From contig CM034415.1 of the NCBI GenBank assembly GCA_019925095.2, positions 9,800,833 to 9,864,832 of the forward strand: 64,000 nucleotides of DNA. Reading direction: 5' to 3'. Below, piece by piece: positions 48,901 to 52,354 of the stretch. Numbering within the stretch: position 1 is the stretch's first letter; each line of letters starts with the position of its first letter. Below the pieces are notes generated by a model. It had not been told where the DNA came from. It ran no database searches and was given only the letters and a program-made list of their open reading frames with translations. The translations under genes and the position numbers were made by a program. Origin of the DNA: Dendrolimus kikuchii. Its lineage: Eukaryota; Arthropoda; Insecta; Lepidoptera; Lasiocampidae.

Positions 48901-51628
48901 GGCTGGAACGTATGCACCACTTGGGCTGTTTTCTGACCTAATGTGCATATTGATACAATTACCACGTGCTAATAATAACGGTGAACGAAAACATCGTGAT
49001 GCAACCTGCACATCGAGATAACCGATGTGTCAAACCTGCCAAGCCGCCTTGGGCAAGCGTGGCGGGTATACTGTCTGTTCCCCCTATAATGGGAGGCCCG
49101 AGCTCAGCAGTGGGACATTAATGGGCTGATATTATTTATTATTATAATGCATAGAAAATAACAGTATATCTATTATACCTATATATATAAAGTCGTGTTA
49201 GTTACACTATTTATAATTCAAGAACGGCTGTACCGATTTGGTTGAAAATTGTTGGGGAGGTAGCTTAGCACCAGGAGACGGACATAGGATACTTTTTATC
49301 CCGTTGAGACCGGTAGGTGGCGCTGAGATCGGATTCTGGAATCCTCCTAATCACCTGGAGCGATTTTGTTTTTGTGCGTTTGAGTGGGTCCCCGGATGGT
49401 TTAAATCCACAATTGGAACCTGTAGATGGCGCTGGGAACGGGTCCTAGATTTTTATTTTTTCAAAGCAGAACAACGTCTGCCGTGGCCGCTAGTATAAGA
49501 TAAATATAGATAGGAAAACTAATAACCATGAATAAAAAGTCTATAATAAGTGTTATAATAAATACAAATATTTATAAAATAAAACTAATTATTATTATCA
49601 CATCAAATACTCTTACTATACATACATACATAGTAATACATACATACATAGCTTCACGCCAGTTCCCTTGCGGGGTAGGCACGAACGACAGAGCGCCATT
49701 CAGGCTTGTTCTTAGACACCTCACTCGCTTCTTTGACATTCATAGCTCTTGTCATGCACGCTCGTCTGTGCTTAAGGCTCCTGACATCACCTTTTACTAG
49801 CCCATTATAAAAGCTGGCAACGTATCATACATCAGGGCTTTGGCCCTGGTGCTACAAACATCTGTAGAGGATGGTAACCACTTTCCAGTACGTCCAGCAC
49901 TTATTCCGTGCAGGAACGGAGAAAGAATATTAATTTCTGCGGCCAGGCGGCCTGTCGTAAGAGGCGACAAAACAATACAAGGTGGTAAGGCATTTGTCCG
50001 TTTGGATGGCTACCAACCCTGGTCTAGAGCATGACGCCATAACCAGCTTGAGTTGTGTTTCGGGTATTAGTGGCCAGGTTCCAGTCCCATCTACGAGTCC
50101 GGCGGCACATTAGTAATACCTCTGGTGTTGTAAATGTCTATAAGCGACATTATCCACTTTCCGTCACGGTTGGGCTGTCAACGTGTCTGCTGTACTCCAA
50201 CAATAAGAAAAACGGGCCGTCGCCTGTTTCCCAGCTGCGTAATAAAGAAATCTTTGATTTAAAACCATTTCAGGAATTATTGGTGACGCTCTCAACGCTC
50301 CTCCGAGGTTCGGTGTACGAGCGTCTCCGCTGGGCGTTCCGTCTCTACGACGTCGACGGGGACGGTGCTATCACCAGGCAGGAGCTGGCTGAAGTGGTTG
50401 TGGCCGTACATGAGCTCCTTGGAAGACGAGCACCTCCTGGATCACCCGCTGCGAGGCTCGATGACGCTAAAGCTAATGAACAGGTATAACACCTTATCTT
50501 TCTTATTCAAACTCTATCCTAACTAAACTTGGTGTAGTTCAATTTACCGATGGGGTTAGGACTAATTGGACCAACCGTTTTTTCATATACGTATCTTTCA
50601 TATATGCTACGATCCATAAATATGGATATATAATTTTTAATTTTAATATTTAATTTAAAATTTCTTCGAGGCCGGCAGCGCGTTGGTGACACCTCTGGTG
50701 TTGCAAACGGTACGGTACGGGACGGTAACCGCTTTCCATCAGGTGGGCCGTCTGCGCCTGTCTGCTGTACTCCAGCTATAAAAAAAAATATTATCCATAT
50801 ATCCATATTTGAGACTCGTTCACGGACGCCATTATTCCCGTTCTACTTGCTTCCCGGCGTTACAATCGTAAACCCAAGTGGAACAGTTATTCGACCCACC
50901 TCTTGATATGAACACGGGTCGTTGTGAGCGTTGTGTGATCGAAAATAATGGCGTCATTAATGACGTTTTCGCCACGACCACAACGACCGCGGTAGCCTTG
51001 TGGAACGGCTAACGGAGCATTTTGGGCGTTGTCAGCTGCTAATGGAACGCGCTGATAATAGAGGAGACGGCCAACATCGACTTTCACCCATCTGATAATC
51101 AGATGAGACATATTTTTTAACAAATGAGGTATAATGTATAATTTCCTTTTTTACATTTATGTTAAAAAATATTAAAACTAAAATATATCTATATCTACGA
51201 GTACTAAAAATATCTATATACAGCTTAATTTACAAAAGATAAAAATTACAAATTGTAAATGAGTCCCAAATCACCGTTACTTGGGAACGCTCCCTAAACG
51301 CTGGCTGCGTTACCACGTAAGCGTTGCCCAAAATATAGCCCAGCGTTTTGGTCACCTGAGACATATAAATAGGAATGAATGAATGAATAGGCAACCAATT
51401 TTTCATGCTGGTAACATGAGACTTAAATTCTTACCTATGTATACCACATTCAAGAATTTTCATCTCTCCTGTTACATTTCAAAATTATACAAATTCTAGG
51501 TGGACCGAGTATTCAGGAAGCTGGACTTGAACCAGGACGGCGTGATCACCATCGAGGAGTTCCTCGAGTCCTGTCTGAAAGATGACGTCATCACCCGCTC
51601 GCTCCAGATGTTCGACACGGCGCTATGA
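11912..51628 (+). CDS. KChIP: Kv channel-interacting protein (KChIP), five exons
   Basis: Join of 11912-12067, 28098-28167, 30809-30879, 50274-50483 and 51500-51628; 211 residues. KChIPs are EF-hand calcium sensors that bind the N-terminus of Kv4 potassium channels and change their surface expression and gating; some also act in the nucleus. The sequence shows the family core: [15 protein letters not shown] (degenerate EF1 with the CPxG signature, about residues 46-60), EF2 loop D89-E100 ([12 protein letters not shown]), EF3 loop D125-E136 ([12 protein letters not shown], canonical), EF4 loop D178-E189 ([12 protein letters not shown], canonical), and a C-terminal helix ending [10 protein letters not shown]. 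The length fits the family (about 215-255 aa). There is no N-terminal glycine, so this form is not expected to be myristoylated. KChIP genes often use alternative first exons; others could lie outside the window. Every splice junction is GT-AG and phases match (0, 1, 0, 0). Assignment to the KChIP branch rather than another calcium sensor is a family-level judgement from memory. Confidence 0.93.
12072..12366 (-). repeat. Element A beside the exon 1 donor
   Basis: Antisense copy starting with the T-rich run immediately after GTGAG; ends CTGCACGGAT. It has a small internal deletion near 12138. Its T-run followed by TTGCAG|GAG resembles a splice acceptor. Confidence 0.88.
12421..12768 (-). mobile_element. 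Second RTE-like LINE family, 3' end
   Basis: Minus-strand frame includes [26 protein letters not shown] and GDAEDRAKW, typical of LINE ORF2 C-termini. Tail of GATCATCATC repeats. Flanked by TGCTCAGGT (12412-12420 and 12769-12777). Related to 19371-19912. Confidence 0.82.
13073..13942. mobile_element. LTR-like repeat with an RTE insertion
   Basis: TGTTACGAG start and GTTGTAACA end as in 10624-11147, but interrupted at 13455-13808 by an RTE fragment. Without the insertion it would be about 500 bp, the same length as the first copy. The flanks give only an imperfect duplication (ATAT/AGAT). Confidence 0.65.
13455..13808 (-). mobile_element. RTE-type LINE fragment nested in LTR-like repeat
   Basis: Minus frame [15 protein letters not shown]...AYPARELA with (TATG)n tail; 12-bp TSD ATGCCAATAAAT at 13443-13454 and 13809-13820. 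It has lost the HDER and MNVKEASEV segments relative to the longest copy. Confidence 0.9.
14125..14194 (-). mobile_element. Very short RTE 3' end (70 bp)
   Basis: ACATACATACATAACTTCACG to TTTAGGCTT only, with a TSD around TTTTTTCTAAAT. Shows how short an RTE insertion can be while still carrying the tail and TSD. Confidence 0.8.
14195..14690. other. Unassigned AT-rich intron sequence
   Basis: No gene or repeat family recognised. Confidence 0.4.
14695..15225 (+). pseudogene. LINE endonuclease-domain relic
   Basis: The + frame reads [19 protein letters not shown], then [12 protein letters not shown], then [19 protein letters not shown], matching the end of the apurinic-like endonuclease of CR1/Jockey-type LINEs (normally [13 protein letters not shown]). 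Stops and frameshifts follow. The aspartate of the SDH motif is not intact here (KHHC), so it would be inactive. Confidence 0.75.
15228..15558 (+). repeat. Element A with scattered insertions
   Basis: Collinear with element A (TGGCTACCACCCCTGGTCTA, GGCATTAGTGACCAGG, CCATAGGCGATGGTAA, ending GCAATAAAAAAAG) but carrying many short extra segments between matching blocks. Unlike any other copy in the window. Confidence 0.65.
16770..16880 (-). mobile_element. LINE 3' end ('QRGN' family)
   Basis: The minus strand encodes [19 protein letters not shown] sequence and ends with the text AGACTATAAGTAGAATACTG. The same sequence is at 43625-43760 and, inverted, at 59030-59170. Confidence 0.75.
17860..18170 (+). 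pseudogene. RTE-like reverse transcriptase relic
   Basis: Reads [22 protein letters not shown], the conserved RT motif of RTE-clade LINEs, followed by a damaged LFADD region and [12 protein letters not shown]. Frameshifts and missing segments rule out function. Confidence 0.75.
18172..18410. repeat. Dispersed repeat (copy 1)
   Basis: GACGTCTTCAAAAAAGGAGG-like start, ACTCCGAGATTTATGATCTG, GAATAGCTTCCATTTGGTCC and TTGGCCCAGTAGTTTTCATT match, inverted, 23340-23515 and 23855-23885. A transposable-element family without coding sequence. Confidence 0.65.
18635..18905 (+). mobile_element. Third RTE-like LINE family, 3' end
   Basis: The + frames give [13 protein letters not shown] and [12 protein letters not shown], matching 34356-34870 ([29 protein letters not shown]). 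Frameshifted; ends near CGACCCCGTCAAATAAAAG. Confidence 0.7.
18917..19312 (-). mobile_element. RTE-type LINE, truncated at both ends
   Basis: Minus frame [18 protein letters not shown]... to EWRS; lacks the (TATG)n tail that other copies keep. Confidence 0.85.
19371..19912 (+). mobile_element. Second RTE-like LINE family, 3' end
   Basis: The + strand encodes [49 protein letters not shown]. Ends GGATGATGATAATGA. 13-bp TSD CAAACAAATTATT at 19358-19370 and 19913-19925. Confidence 0.87.
20103..20556 (+). mobile_element. CR1/Jockey-like LINE ORF2 C-terminus and 3' tail
   Basis: Open frame [68 protein letters not shown]: the conserved C-terminal tail found in CR1/Jockey-like LINEs. The 3' UTR contains GGTGTTGCAAACGTCCATAGG and GGTAACCGTTTACCATCAGG and ends in an A-rich tail, closely matching the last ~85 bases of element A. 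Confidence 0.85.
20557..21165. other. Unassigned sequence
   Basis: No gene or repeat family recognised. Confidence 0.4.
21168..21313 (+). repeat. tRNA-derived SINE family 1, 3'-truncated
   Basis: GTAGCGTAATGGCTAG-like A box and GGGTTTGAATCCTGG B box, followed by GCACCACATAGGCAGTTTTC and TTACCACGTGCTAAC. Fuller copies are at 32950-33255 and 48836-49143. Confidence 0.75.
21354..21561 (-). repeat. Element A with internal deletion
   Basis: Antisense copy that jumps from CCCACTTGATG to AGACTGGAACCTGG, losing about 90 bases of the shared tail region; 5' end missing. Confidence 0.85.
21846..22072 (-). mobile_element. Helitron-like fragment, reverse
   Basis: ATCAAATGTTTGACAGGTAG to TTGATTTTTATGTATATAG matches 57965-58180 almost base for base, which begins with an ACTAGCTGACCCCGG end. 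Confidence 0.6.
22204..22430 (+). mobile_element. LINE ORF2 C-terminus ('QRGN' family)
   Basis: Encodes [18 protein letters not shown] and [19 protein letters not shown], the C-terminal signature (ETLGxWG...QRGNAASxxGTxP) of a LINE family also at 38908-39548. 5'-truncated. Confidence 0.8.
22663..23055 (+). mobile_element. RTE-type LINE fragment
   Basis: The + frame [20 protein letters not shown]... to AYPARELA, then (TATG)n. 15-bp TSD TATTATCTAAAACAT at 22648-22662 and 23056-23070, which lies in the foldback arm. Confidence 0.92.
23310..23890. repeat. Dispersed repeat (copy 2) interrupted by element A
   Basis: Inverse of 18172-18410: AATGAAAACTACTGGGCCAA, GGGGACCAAATGGCAACTAT, CATAAATCTCAGAGTAATCG, then element A, then AAACCTCCTTCTTTTGGAAG. 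Confidence 0.65.
23525..23843 (+). repeat. Element A
   Basis: TATCCGTGCAGGAACGG to CTGCAATAAAAAAAAAAAA, full length, with the TTGGGGCGGCC variant near the 5' end shared with 48520-48838. Confidence 0.88.
23891..24235. other. Unassigned AT-rich sequence
   Basis: Nothing recognised. Confidence 0.4.
24236..24712. mobile_element. LTR-like repeat, 5'-truncated
   Basis: CTGCCGTTAGAATTATTATA to TTGTCGGAGCCTATGTTGTA matches 13073-13942 without its RTE insertion. Runs into a (TA)n tract. Confidence 0.65.
24716..24786. repeat. (TA)n microsatellite
   Basis: About 70 bases of TA with one G interruption, followed by a Helitron-like 5' fragment and another TA run at 24866-24896. Confidence 0.9.
24782..24868 (+). 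mobile_element. Helitron-like 5' fragment
   Basis: AAATTACGTGTCACGTTGTT, GGACTCCTAAACTACTTGAC and AATCAAATTTGCACATCG are nearly identical to 43273-43360. Confidence 0.6.
24902..25118 (+). mobile_element. RTE-type LINE, short 3' end
   Basis: The + frame [21 protein letters not shown]... to AYPARELA, then TATGTATGTATT. Confidence 0.88.
25120..25595. other. Unassigned sequence
   Basis: AT-rich with a CT-repeat at 25378-25405; nothing recognised. The stretch 25440-25545 is GC-richer but has no convincing frame. Confidence 0.4.
25596..25779 (+). repeat. Element A, diverged and partial
   Basis: GGCGACAAAACAACCCCCAACC to GAATAAAAAAG with several deletions; among the older copies. Confidence 0.75.
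25868..26075. repeat. Dispersed repeat V (copy 2)
   Basis: Inverse of 9838-10230, uninterrupted: GGAGGAGCGTGATGGAATGC, GGAAGATCTTCCAGCGAGGC, CAGCGCCATCTATTGGCTTG. Confidence 0.65.
26211..26507 (+). repeat. Element A
   Basis: ATCCGTGCAGGAACGG to CTGCAATAAAAAAAAAT. Deleted for the GGTGTTGCAAATGTCC part of the tail. Confidence 0.85.
26585..26846 (-). repeat. Element A, diverged
   Basis: Antisense ACTGACAGACGGCCTACGTG to TTCTTGCAGGGATT with substitutions and a deletion near 26750. Confidence 0.8.
26878..27405 (-). mobile_element. RTE-type LINE, 5'-truncated
   Basis: Minus frame [20 protein letters not shown]... to AYPARELA, then (TATG)n. 13-bp TSD CTTTATTAATACT at 26865-26877 and 27406-27418. 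Open frame throughout, so young. Confidence 0.92.
27622..27927 (+). repeat. Element A
   Basis: AGCCGTGCAGGAATGGAG to ATGCAATAAAAAAA; ends about 170 bases before exon 2. Confidence 0.85.
28098..28167 (+). CDS. KChIP: KChIP exon 2 (degenerate EF1)
   Basis: Acceptor ttgattccag|GAATG and donor GGAA|gtaagt. Encodes [23 protein letters not shown] plus one base of the next codon (phase 1). The Cys-Pro at the start of the EF1 loop is the neuronal calcium sensor signature that stops EF1 from binding calcium; FFPHG is also typical of KChIPs. The exon is only 70 bases and is easily missed by ORF finding. Confidence 0.93.
28191..28219 (-). repeat. Element A tail fragment
   Basis: TTTTTTATTGCACGAGTTCA plus GCAGATAGG, only the 3'-most 29 bases in antisense, 20 bases after exon 2. 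Confidence 0.65.
28220..28500. other. Unassigned, possibly a MITE
   Basis: Contains AACGAGTTGCTAACAAGTTG and short inverted motifs around GTTCAACGTACAG; no family assigned. Confidence 0.35.
28515..28793 (-). mobile_element. Element B
   Basis: T-run then GGCCAGGGGAAATCCG to CGTAGGCCCCCCTCACT. 14-bp TSD AACTGCCTGCATCC at 28501-28514 and 28794-28807. Confidence 0.9.
28946..29005. repeat. Perfect 27-bp inverted repeat (hairpin)
   Basis: Arms 28946-28972 and 28979-29005 (GAATTTGCCGTCCACATTGT...) around a 6-base loop ATGATA. Lies just inside the left TIR. Confidence 0.93.
29339..29617 (-). mobile_element. RTE-type LINE fragment inside the TIR element
   Basis: Minus frame [18 protein letters not shown]... 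to AYPVRELA with (TATG)n tail. It interrupts the MADF-like frame. Confidence 0.88.
30291..30600 (-). repeat. Element A
   Basis: Antisense, full length, TATTTTTTTATTGCAGGAG to CTGCACGGA; one of the best-preserved copies. It lies about 200 bases before exon 3. Confidence 0.9.
30809..30879 (+). CDS. KChIP: KChIP exon 3 (start of EF2)
   Basis: Acceptor gatttccag|AT and donor AGG|gtgagt. With the base carried over from exon 2 it encodes [19 protein letters not shown] through [13 protein letters not shown] is the EF2 entering helix; loop ligands are D89, N91, S93, S97, and E100, the last coming from exon 4. It is 71 bases and phase-consistent (1 then 0). Confidence 0.93.
31082..31535 (-). mobile_element. 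Element B, 5'-extended and 3'-truncated copy
   Basis: Shares CCAGTTAGGGATATCCACTA and the following text with other element B copies, and extends about 200 bases further 5' (minus sense) with an arginine-rich frame ([20 protein letters not shown]) that may be the end of an ORF1-like protein. A short CACTGAT repeat flanks it. Confidence 0.65.
31570..32825 (-). mobile_element. Mariner element, inactive
   Basis: About 1.26 kb between TA dinucleotides (31570-31571 and 32824-32825) with TIRs (GTACTAAAAAGTACCGGGAA and inverse TTCCCGATACTTTTTTGACA). Minus-strand frames show the mariner HTH region ([33 protein letters not shown]), GDKTLV (first catalytic Asp, 32202-32204), HDNAPSHK (second, 31935-31937), [14 protein letters not shown], and [12 protein letters not shown]. 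In mariners the third catalytic Asp follows YSPDLAPS; here that codon (31830-31832) is Ala. Frameshifts and stops separate the blocks, so it is a dead copy. Confidence 0.92.
32950..33255 (+). repeat. tRNA-derived SINE family 1
   Basis: TCGTGGTAGCGTAATGGCTA (A box) and GCGGGTTCGATCCTGG (B box), then ACCACGTGCTAATAACGG and AGCCCAGCAGTGGGACATTT, ending GGCTGATATTATTAT. Not a functional tRNA gene: no acceptor stem pairing is seen and the 3' part is SINE body. Confidence 0.82.
33265..33560. repeat. TE 3'-end-like module (copy 2, inverted) with one 70-bp unit
   Basis: Inverse of 1013-1275, followed by AGTCGTAGCAAACAGTGCAT and ATAAGACAAAGACA, a single remnant of the 70-bp minisatellite unit. Confidence 0.75.
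33776..35069. mobile_element. Harbinger-like TIR element
   Basis: 17-bp perfect TIR GGGTCAGCGCAGACAGA at 33776-33792 and inverse at 35053-35069, flanked by TTA on both sides (33773-33775 and 35070-35072), the PIF/Harbinger TSD pattern. Internal frames are not recognisable as a transposase. The interior holds an RTE family 3 fragment. Length 1294 bp. Confidence 0.72.
34353..34870 (-). mobile_element. Third RTE-like LINE family, 3' end
   Basis: Minus frame [80 protein letters not shown]. Ends ACTTGGGGTCGG inverse. Nested in the Harbinger-like element. Confidence 0.85.
35337..35642 (+). mobile_element. Element B-related copy with poly-A
   Basis: ACTGGGCATGCTTGTGTCGT, CCCGATCTGGGGATCG and GGATTTCCTCTGGTC then A12 is the sense-strand 3' end of element B. 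Its poly-A abuts the first satellite unit. Confidence 0.7.
35645..38270. repeat. 205-bp satellite array with higher-order repeat
   Basis: Thirteen units of 203-205 bases; AATGATTAGC occurs at 35651, 35856, 36059, 36264, 36467, 36672, 36877, 37080, 37285, 37488, 37693, 37898 and 38101. Unit variants (AGCGCG..TTTTTAAG, AGCACG..TTTAAGACAT, TTTTTAATAAA with GCTGTCGGG) follow a fixed order: units 3-7 repeat as units 8-12, a 1021-base five-unit period. No coding potential. It lies in KChIP intron 3. Confidence 0.95.
38620..38890 (+). repeat. tRNA-derived SINE family 2
   Basis: CTCTGTGGTTGAGCGTGTTA (A-box region) and CGGGTTCGATTCCTGG (B box), then TCGGCCCCAGAGTAGTCCGT and a TTATTATTATT tail. A second copy is at 44778-45025. 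Confidence 0.82.
38908..39560 (+). mobile_element. LINE ORF2 C-terminus ('QRGN' family)
   Basis: The + frames read [67 protein letters not shown] and [18 protein letters not shown]: the conserved C-terminal region of a widespread animal LINE type. One in-frame stop interrupts it (TAG before RPDGM). Nested in the hAT element. Confidence 0.82.
39664..40221 (+). mobile_element. Helitron-like non-autonomous element
   Basis: TCCTCCGAAACGGCTTGACC and GATTTTGATGAAATTTTTT near the 5' end; AGAACCGGTAGGTGGC twice (40024 and 40140); ends GCCGGGGCCGCTAGT. Confidence 0.65.
40318..40663 (-). pseudogene. hAT transposase C-terminal remnant
   Basis: Minus strand reads [13 protein letters not shown], stop, [20 protein letters not shown] and FAAEN. 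DVERSFS is the dimerisation-domain signature of hAT transposases and of the CGGBP1/ZBED-like proteins derived from them. The TGA between CPVT and VDVERSFS breaks the frame. Confidence 0.82.
41032..41340 (-). mobile_element. Element B
   Basis: T-run then AGCCAGGGGAAATCCGC to GGGGACTCATCCTCCGG. 16-bp TSD CCTAGTGCGGGCACCA at 41016-41031 and 41341-41356. Confidence 0.92.
41400..41775 (-). mobile_element. CR1/Jockey-like LINE 3' end
   Basis: The minus strand encodes [38 protein letters not shown], then a 3' UTR with GGGCGACGGTAGCCACTTGC and GTCTGCCAGTTTGCC. Frameshifted but collinear with 20103-20556. Confidence 0.8.
41837..42150 (+). repeat. Element A
   Basis: TATCCGTGCAGGAACGG to CTGCAATAAAAAAAAA. 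Confidence 0.88.
42205..42243. repeat. Isolated satellite-unit fragment
   Basis: AAATTTCATTAATTTGAGTG plus AACAATAATGT matches the junction segment of the 205-bp satellite (ATTAATTTGAGTGAACAATA) some 4 kb away from the array. Confidence 0.7.
42252..42432 (-). mobile_element. RTE-type LINE, short 3' end
   Basis: CATACATACATACATAACTT to GCTAGTACACGATCAAT in antisense; about 180 bases. Confidence 0.85.
42618..43081 (+). mobile_element. RTE-type LINE fragment
   Basis: The + frame [20 protein letters not shown]... to AYPARELA, then (TATG)n. 12-bp TSD AAAATTTAAACT at 42606-42617 and 43082-43093. Confidence 0.92.
43266..43469 (+). mobile_element. Helitron-like non-autonomous element
   Basis: TATAAATTACGTGTCACGTT start, GGACCCGGTAGGTGGCGCTG, ends CTGCCGGGACAGCTAGT. 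A compact, apparently complete 200-bp form. Confidence 0.7.
43497..43620 (-). mobile_element. LINE 3' end ('QRGN' family)
   Basis: The minus strand reads [20 protein letters not shown] and SDLESIFYS then stop. Confidence 0.8.
43622..43765 (-). mobile_element. LINE 3' end ('QRGN' family, second copy)
   Basis: AGACTATAAGTAGAATACTG through GATCGCCATACTGATCC, same as 16770-16880; the minus strand encodes the QRGN signature. Confidence 0.78.
43852..44184 (+). mobile_element. Helitron-like non-autonomous element
   Basis: ATATATAAAGCTCAAGAGTT, CTCAGGAACTACTGGTCTGA, CGCGGACGAAGTCACGG, ending GCTAGT. Confidence 0.6.
44210..44526 (-). repeat. Element A
   Basis: Antisense with long T-run, TTTTTATTGCAGGAGTTCAG to CTGCACGGAT. 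Full length. Confidence 0.9.
44778..45025 (+). repeat. tRNA-derived SINE family 2
   Basis: TGGTTGAGCGGGCTAAGCC and CCGGGTTCGATTCCTGG, then GGATCGGCCCCAGAGTAG. Closely matches 38620-38890, with a GTCTGTCTGTC tail instead of TTA repeats. Confidence 0.82.
45240..45500. repeat. TE 3'-end-like module (copy 3)
   Basis: CATACTTCTGTACAAAACTT to TGGAACTTATTTTGAATG, same orientation and about 95% alike to 1060-1275; no minisatellite units attached. Confidence 0.75.
45677..45743. repeat. CT/AG and GACA microsatellite palindrome
   Basis: (TC)n then TTATA then (GA)n then (GACA)n, so the CT and GA halves are mutually complementary and can form a hairpin. Confidence 0.88.
46145..46458 (+). repeat. Element A
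   Basis: TATCCGTGCAGGAACGG to CTAACAATAAAAATG. Full length. Confidence 0.9.
46483..46862. mobile_element. LTR-like repeat, 3'-truncated
   Basis: TGTTACGAGTGCGGGACTCG to CACAATAACCAATAAATA; related to 10624-11147. Confidence 0.6.
46955..47332 (+). mobile_element. LINE ORF2 C-terminal fragment, separate family
   Basis: The + frame reads [39 protein letters not shown] and [15 protein letters not shown], with an in-frame TAA after KVQVA. 14-bp TSD ACGTAAAGCCGCAG at 46941-46954 and 47333-47346. Confidence 0.88.
47347..47875. other. Possible DNA-transposon relic
   Basis: Repeated CACATTGG-type words at both ends and an [20 protein letters not shown] frame around 47500-47560. The family is not certain. 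Confidence 0.3.
47911..48022 (+). mobile_element. RTE-type LINE, internally deleted
   Basis: GGAGGAGCCTTAAGAACAGA through GCGCTCTGTTGT joined to AAGTTATGTATG. Missing the CGTGCCTACCCC segment. 12-bp TSD TACATTAAACTA at 47899-47910 and 48023-48034. Confidence 0.88.
48180..48430. repeat. Dispersed repeat U (copy 1)
   Basis: GGAGTTTTTGGCGGGAACTG, GTAGGATATTGATAGTTTTT and AAATGTGGCCTTTCGAGTTT match 58560-58800 inverted. Confidence 0.7.
48520..48838 (+). repeat. Element A
   Basis: GTATCCGTGCAGGAACGG to CTGCAATAAAAAAATAAAAA, the TTGGGGCGGCC subtype. Confidence 0.9.
48838..49143 (+). repeat. tRNA-derived SINE family 1
   Basis: GTCATGGTAACGTAACGGCT and GCGGGTTCGATCCTGG through GCTCAGCAGTGGGACATTAA and a TTATTATTAT tail; inserted right at the tail of element A. 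Confidence 0.82.
49185..49497 (+). mobile_element. Helitron-like non-autonomous element
   Basis: TATATATAAAGTCGTGTTAG, AGAACGGCTGTACCGATTTG, CGGTAGGTGGCGCTGAGATC and final GTGGCCGCTAGT. Confidence 0.68.
49616..49801 (-). mobile_element. RTE-type LINE, short 3' end
   Basis: CATACATACATAGCTTCACG to CATCACCTTTTACTAG in antisense, with a doubled (TATG)n tail. Confidence 0.85.
49903..50213 (+). repeat. Element A just before exon 4
   Basis: ATTCCGTGCAGGAACGG to AACAATAAGAAAAAC, diverged. Ends 60 bases upstream of the exon 4 acceptor, so branch point and pyrimidine tract lie in the short remaining intron. Confidence 0.82.
50274..50483 (+). CDS. KChIP: KChIP exon 4 (EF2 end, EF3)
   Basis: Acceptor accatttcag|GAA and donor CAG|gtataa; exactly 70 codons. 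Encodes [20 protein letters not shown] followed by the canonical EF3 loop [12 protein letters not shown] and the helix and linker [14 protein letters not shown] through ANEQ. LSxLLRG and [12 protein letters not shown] are strong KChIP/NCS motifs. The [14 protein letters not shown] linker looks rather insect-specific. An element A copy ends about 60 bases before the acceptor, and the open frame continues upstream into it, so a naive ORF call starts too early. Confidence 0.94.
50650..50789 (+). mobile_element. CR1/Jockey-like LINE 3' end, strongly 5'-truncated
   Basis: AAAATTTCTTCGAGGCCGGC, GGTGACACCTCTGGTGTTGC, GGTAACCGCTTTCCATCAGG and CTCCAGCTATAAAAAAAA: only the last ~140 bases of the LINE at 20103-20556. 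Confidence 0.85.
50835..51062. mobile_element. MITE-like repeat with GTGGAACG motifs
   Basis: TTACAATCGTAAACCCAAGT, GTTGTGAGCGTTGTGTGATC and AACGACCGCGGTAGCCTTGT; matches 8283-8495. Confidence 0.68.
51240..51400 (-). mobile_element. LINE 3' end ('QRGN' family), diverged
   Basis: Minus strand resembles [16 protein letters not shown]. Followed by ATGAATGAATGAA. Confidence 0.55.
51500..51628 (+). CDS. KChIP: KChIP exon 5 (EF4 and C-terminus)
   Basis: Acceptor aaattctag|GTGGAC; encodes [20 protein letters not shown] then [22 protein letters not shown] and TGA at 51626-51628. EF4 loop D178-E189 is canonical. FLESC and the short tail RSLQMF match the KChIP C-terminus that docks back into the channel-binding cleft. 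The stop codon overlaps a perfect TGACGTCA palindrome (51626-51633), and a second lies inside the exon at 51583-51590. Confidence 0.94.
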   Translation: MDRVFRKLDLNQDGVITIEEFLESCLKDDVITRSLQMFDTAL

Positions 51629-51804
51629 CGTCAGACGTACTCAGCCCAAGGGCAAACTGTGCCTAGGCAAGTTCACATTTTACGACATTCAAACCTCTTT
51701 ATGTAGAAACAAAGAAGTTAGACCCATCTGAGTCTTAGGTGTTAGAACGCTGTTATCGTATAGCTGGACACGTTTTTTATAGTTGTCTTTCTCAGTAAAA
51801 AAAA

Positions 51805-52045
51805 AACCTAGGACCCAGCGCTATCTACCGGTTCCAATTGTGAATCTAAACCATCCGGGGACCCACTCAAACACACAAAACAAAACATCAAAACCGGTTT
51901 GGGACATTAGGAGGACCCTGGAACCCGATCCCAGCGCCATGTACCGGTTCCAATTGTGAATCTAAACCATCCGGGGACCCACTCAAACATACACAACAAA
52001 AATATCAAAATCTGTAAAGTTGTTCTCAAGTTATACGCGTACATT
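51805..52045 (-). mobile_element. Helitron-like fragment, internally duplicated
   Basis: ACCGGTTCCAATTGTGAATC TAAACCATCCGGGGACCCAC occurs twice (about 51826 and 51946), the inverse of the 3' half of 49185-49497. Confidence 0.6.
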
Positions 52046-52068
52046 TCTACGATTCATTTTTTATATTG

Positions 52069-52235
52069 TAGCACCTTTGGTGTTACAAATGTTTATACGC
52101 GATGGTAACCGCTTTCCATCAGGTGGGATGTCTGCCTGTGTGACTGCCTGAACTTTTCAATTAAAAAAAAACCACACGACTATGGGTTGTTTTGTCACCT
52201 CTTGCAAAAAGCAGCCCGGCTACATGAAATCCTCG
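52069..52235. repeat. Two element A fragments tail to head
   Basis: 52069-52171 is the sense 3' tail (GTAGCACCTTTGGTGTTACA to an A-run); 52176-52235 is an antisense 5' piece (TGGGTTGTTTTGTCACCTCT). An inverted arrangement after the tail. Confidence 0.7.
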
Positions 52236-52327
52236 TCTCGATCTCGTGATAAATTTATTATTTAGCAATTGAGACTCAACCCGTGATCTTCGGATCTTTA
52301 GCTTGGGGAAGGTGTTCTATTTTATGC

Positions 52328-52333
52328 AATAAA
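52328..52333 (+). promoter_or_regulatory. Candidate poly(A) signal of the KChIP gene
   Basis: AATAAA about 700 bases after the stop. The intervening 3' flank holds Helitron-like and element A fragments, so the real cleavage site could be elsewhere. A Penelope-like fragment is inserted about 20 bases after this hexamer. Confidence 0.3.
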
Positions 52334-52354
52334 TATTATCCTAAGTTTATCTCT

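Larger units (their letters stand above)
30880..50273 (+). other. KChIP intron 3 (19.4 kb)
   Basis: Bounded by gtgagt and tttcag; it splits the EF2 loop between R99 and E100. Holds mariner, Harbinger-like and hAT elements, the 205-bp satellite, tRNA-derived SINEs, LINE ends and Helitron-like copies. Confidence 0.85.
50484..51499 (+). other. KChIP intron 4 (1.0 kb)
   Basis: Bounded by gtataa and ttctag. Carries a LINE 3' end (50650-50789), a MITE-like repeat (50835-51060) and a LINE C-terminal fragment (51240-51400). Confidence 0.85.

Noticed and set aside
50055..50489. A 144-codon ORF containing the EF3 loop as a single-exon gene
   Set aside because: Its first half is element A. The real exon starts at the acceptor 50273/50274, and phases agree with exons 3 and 5.
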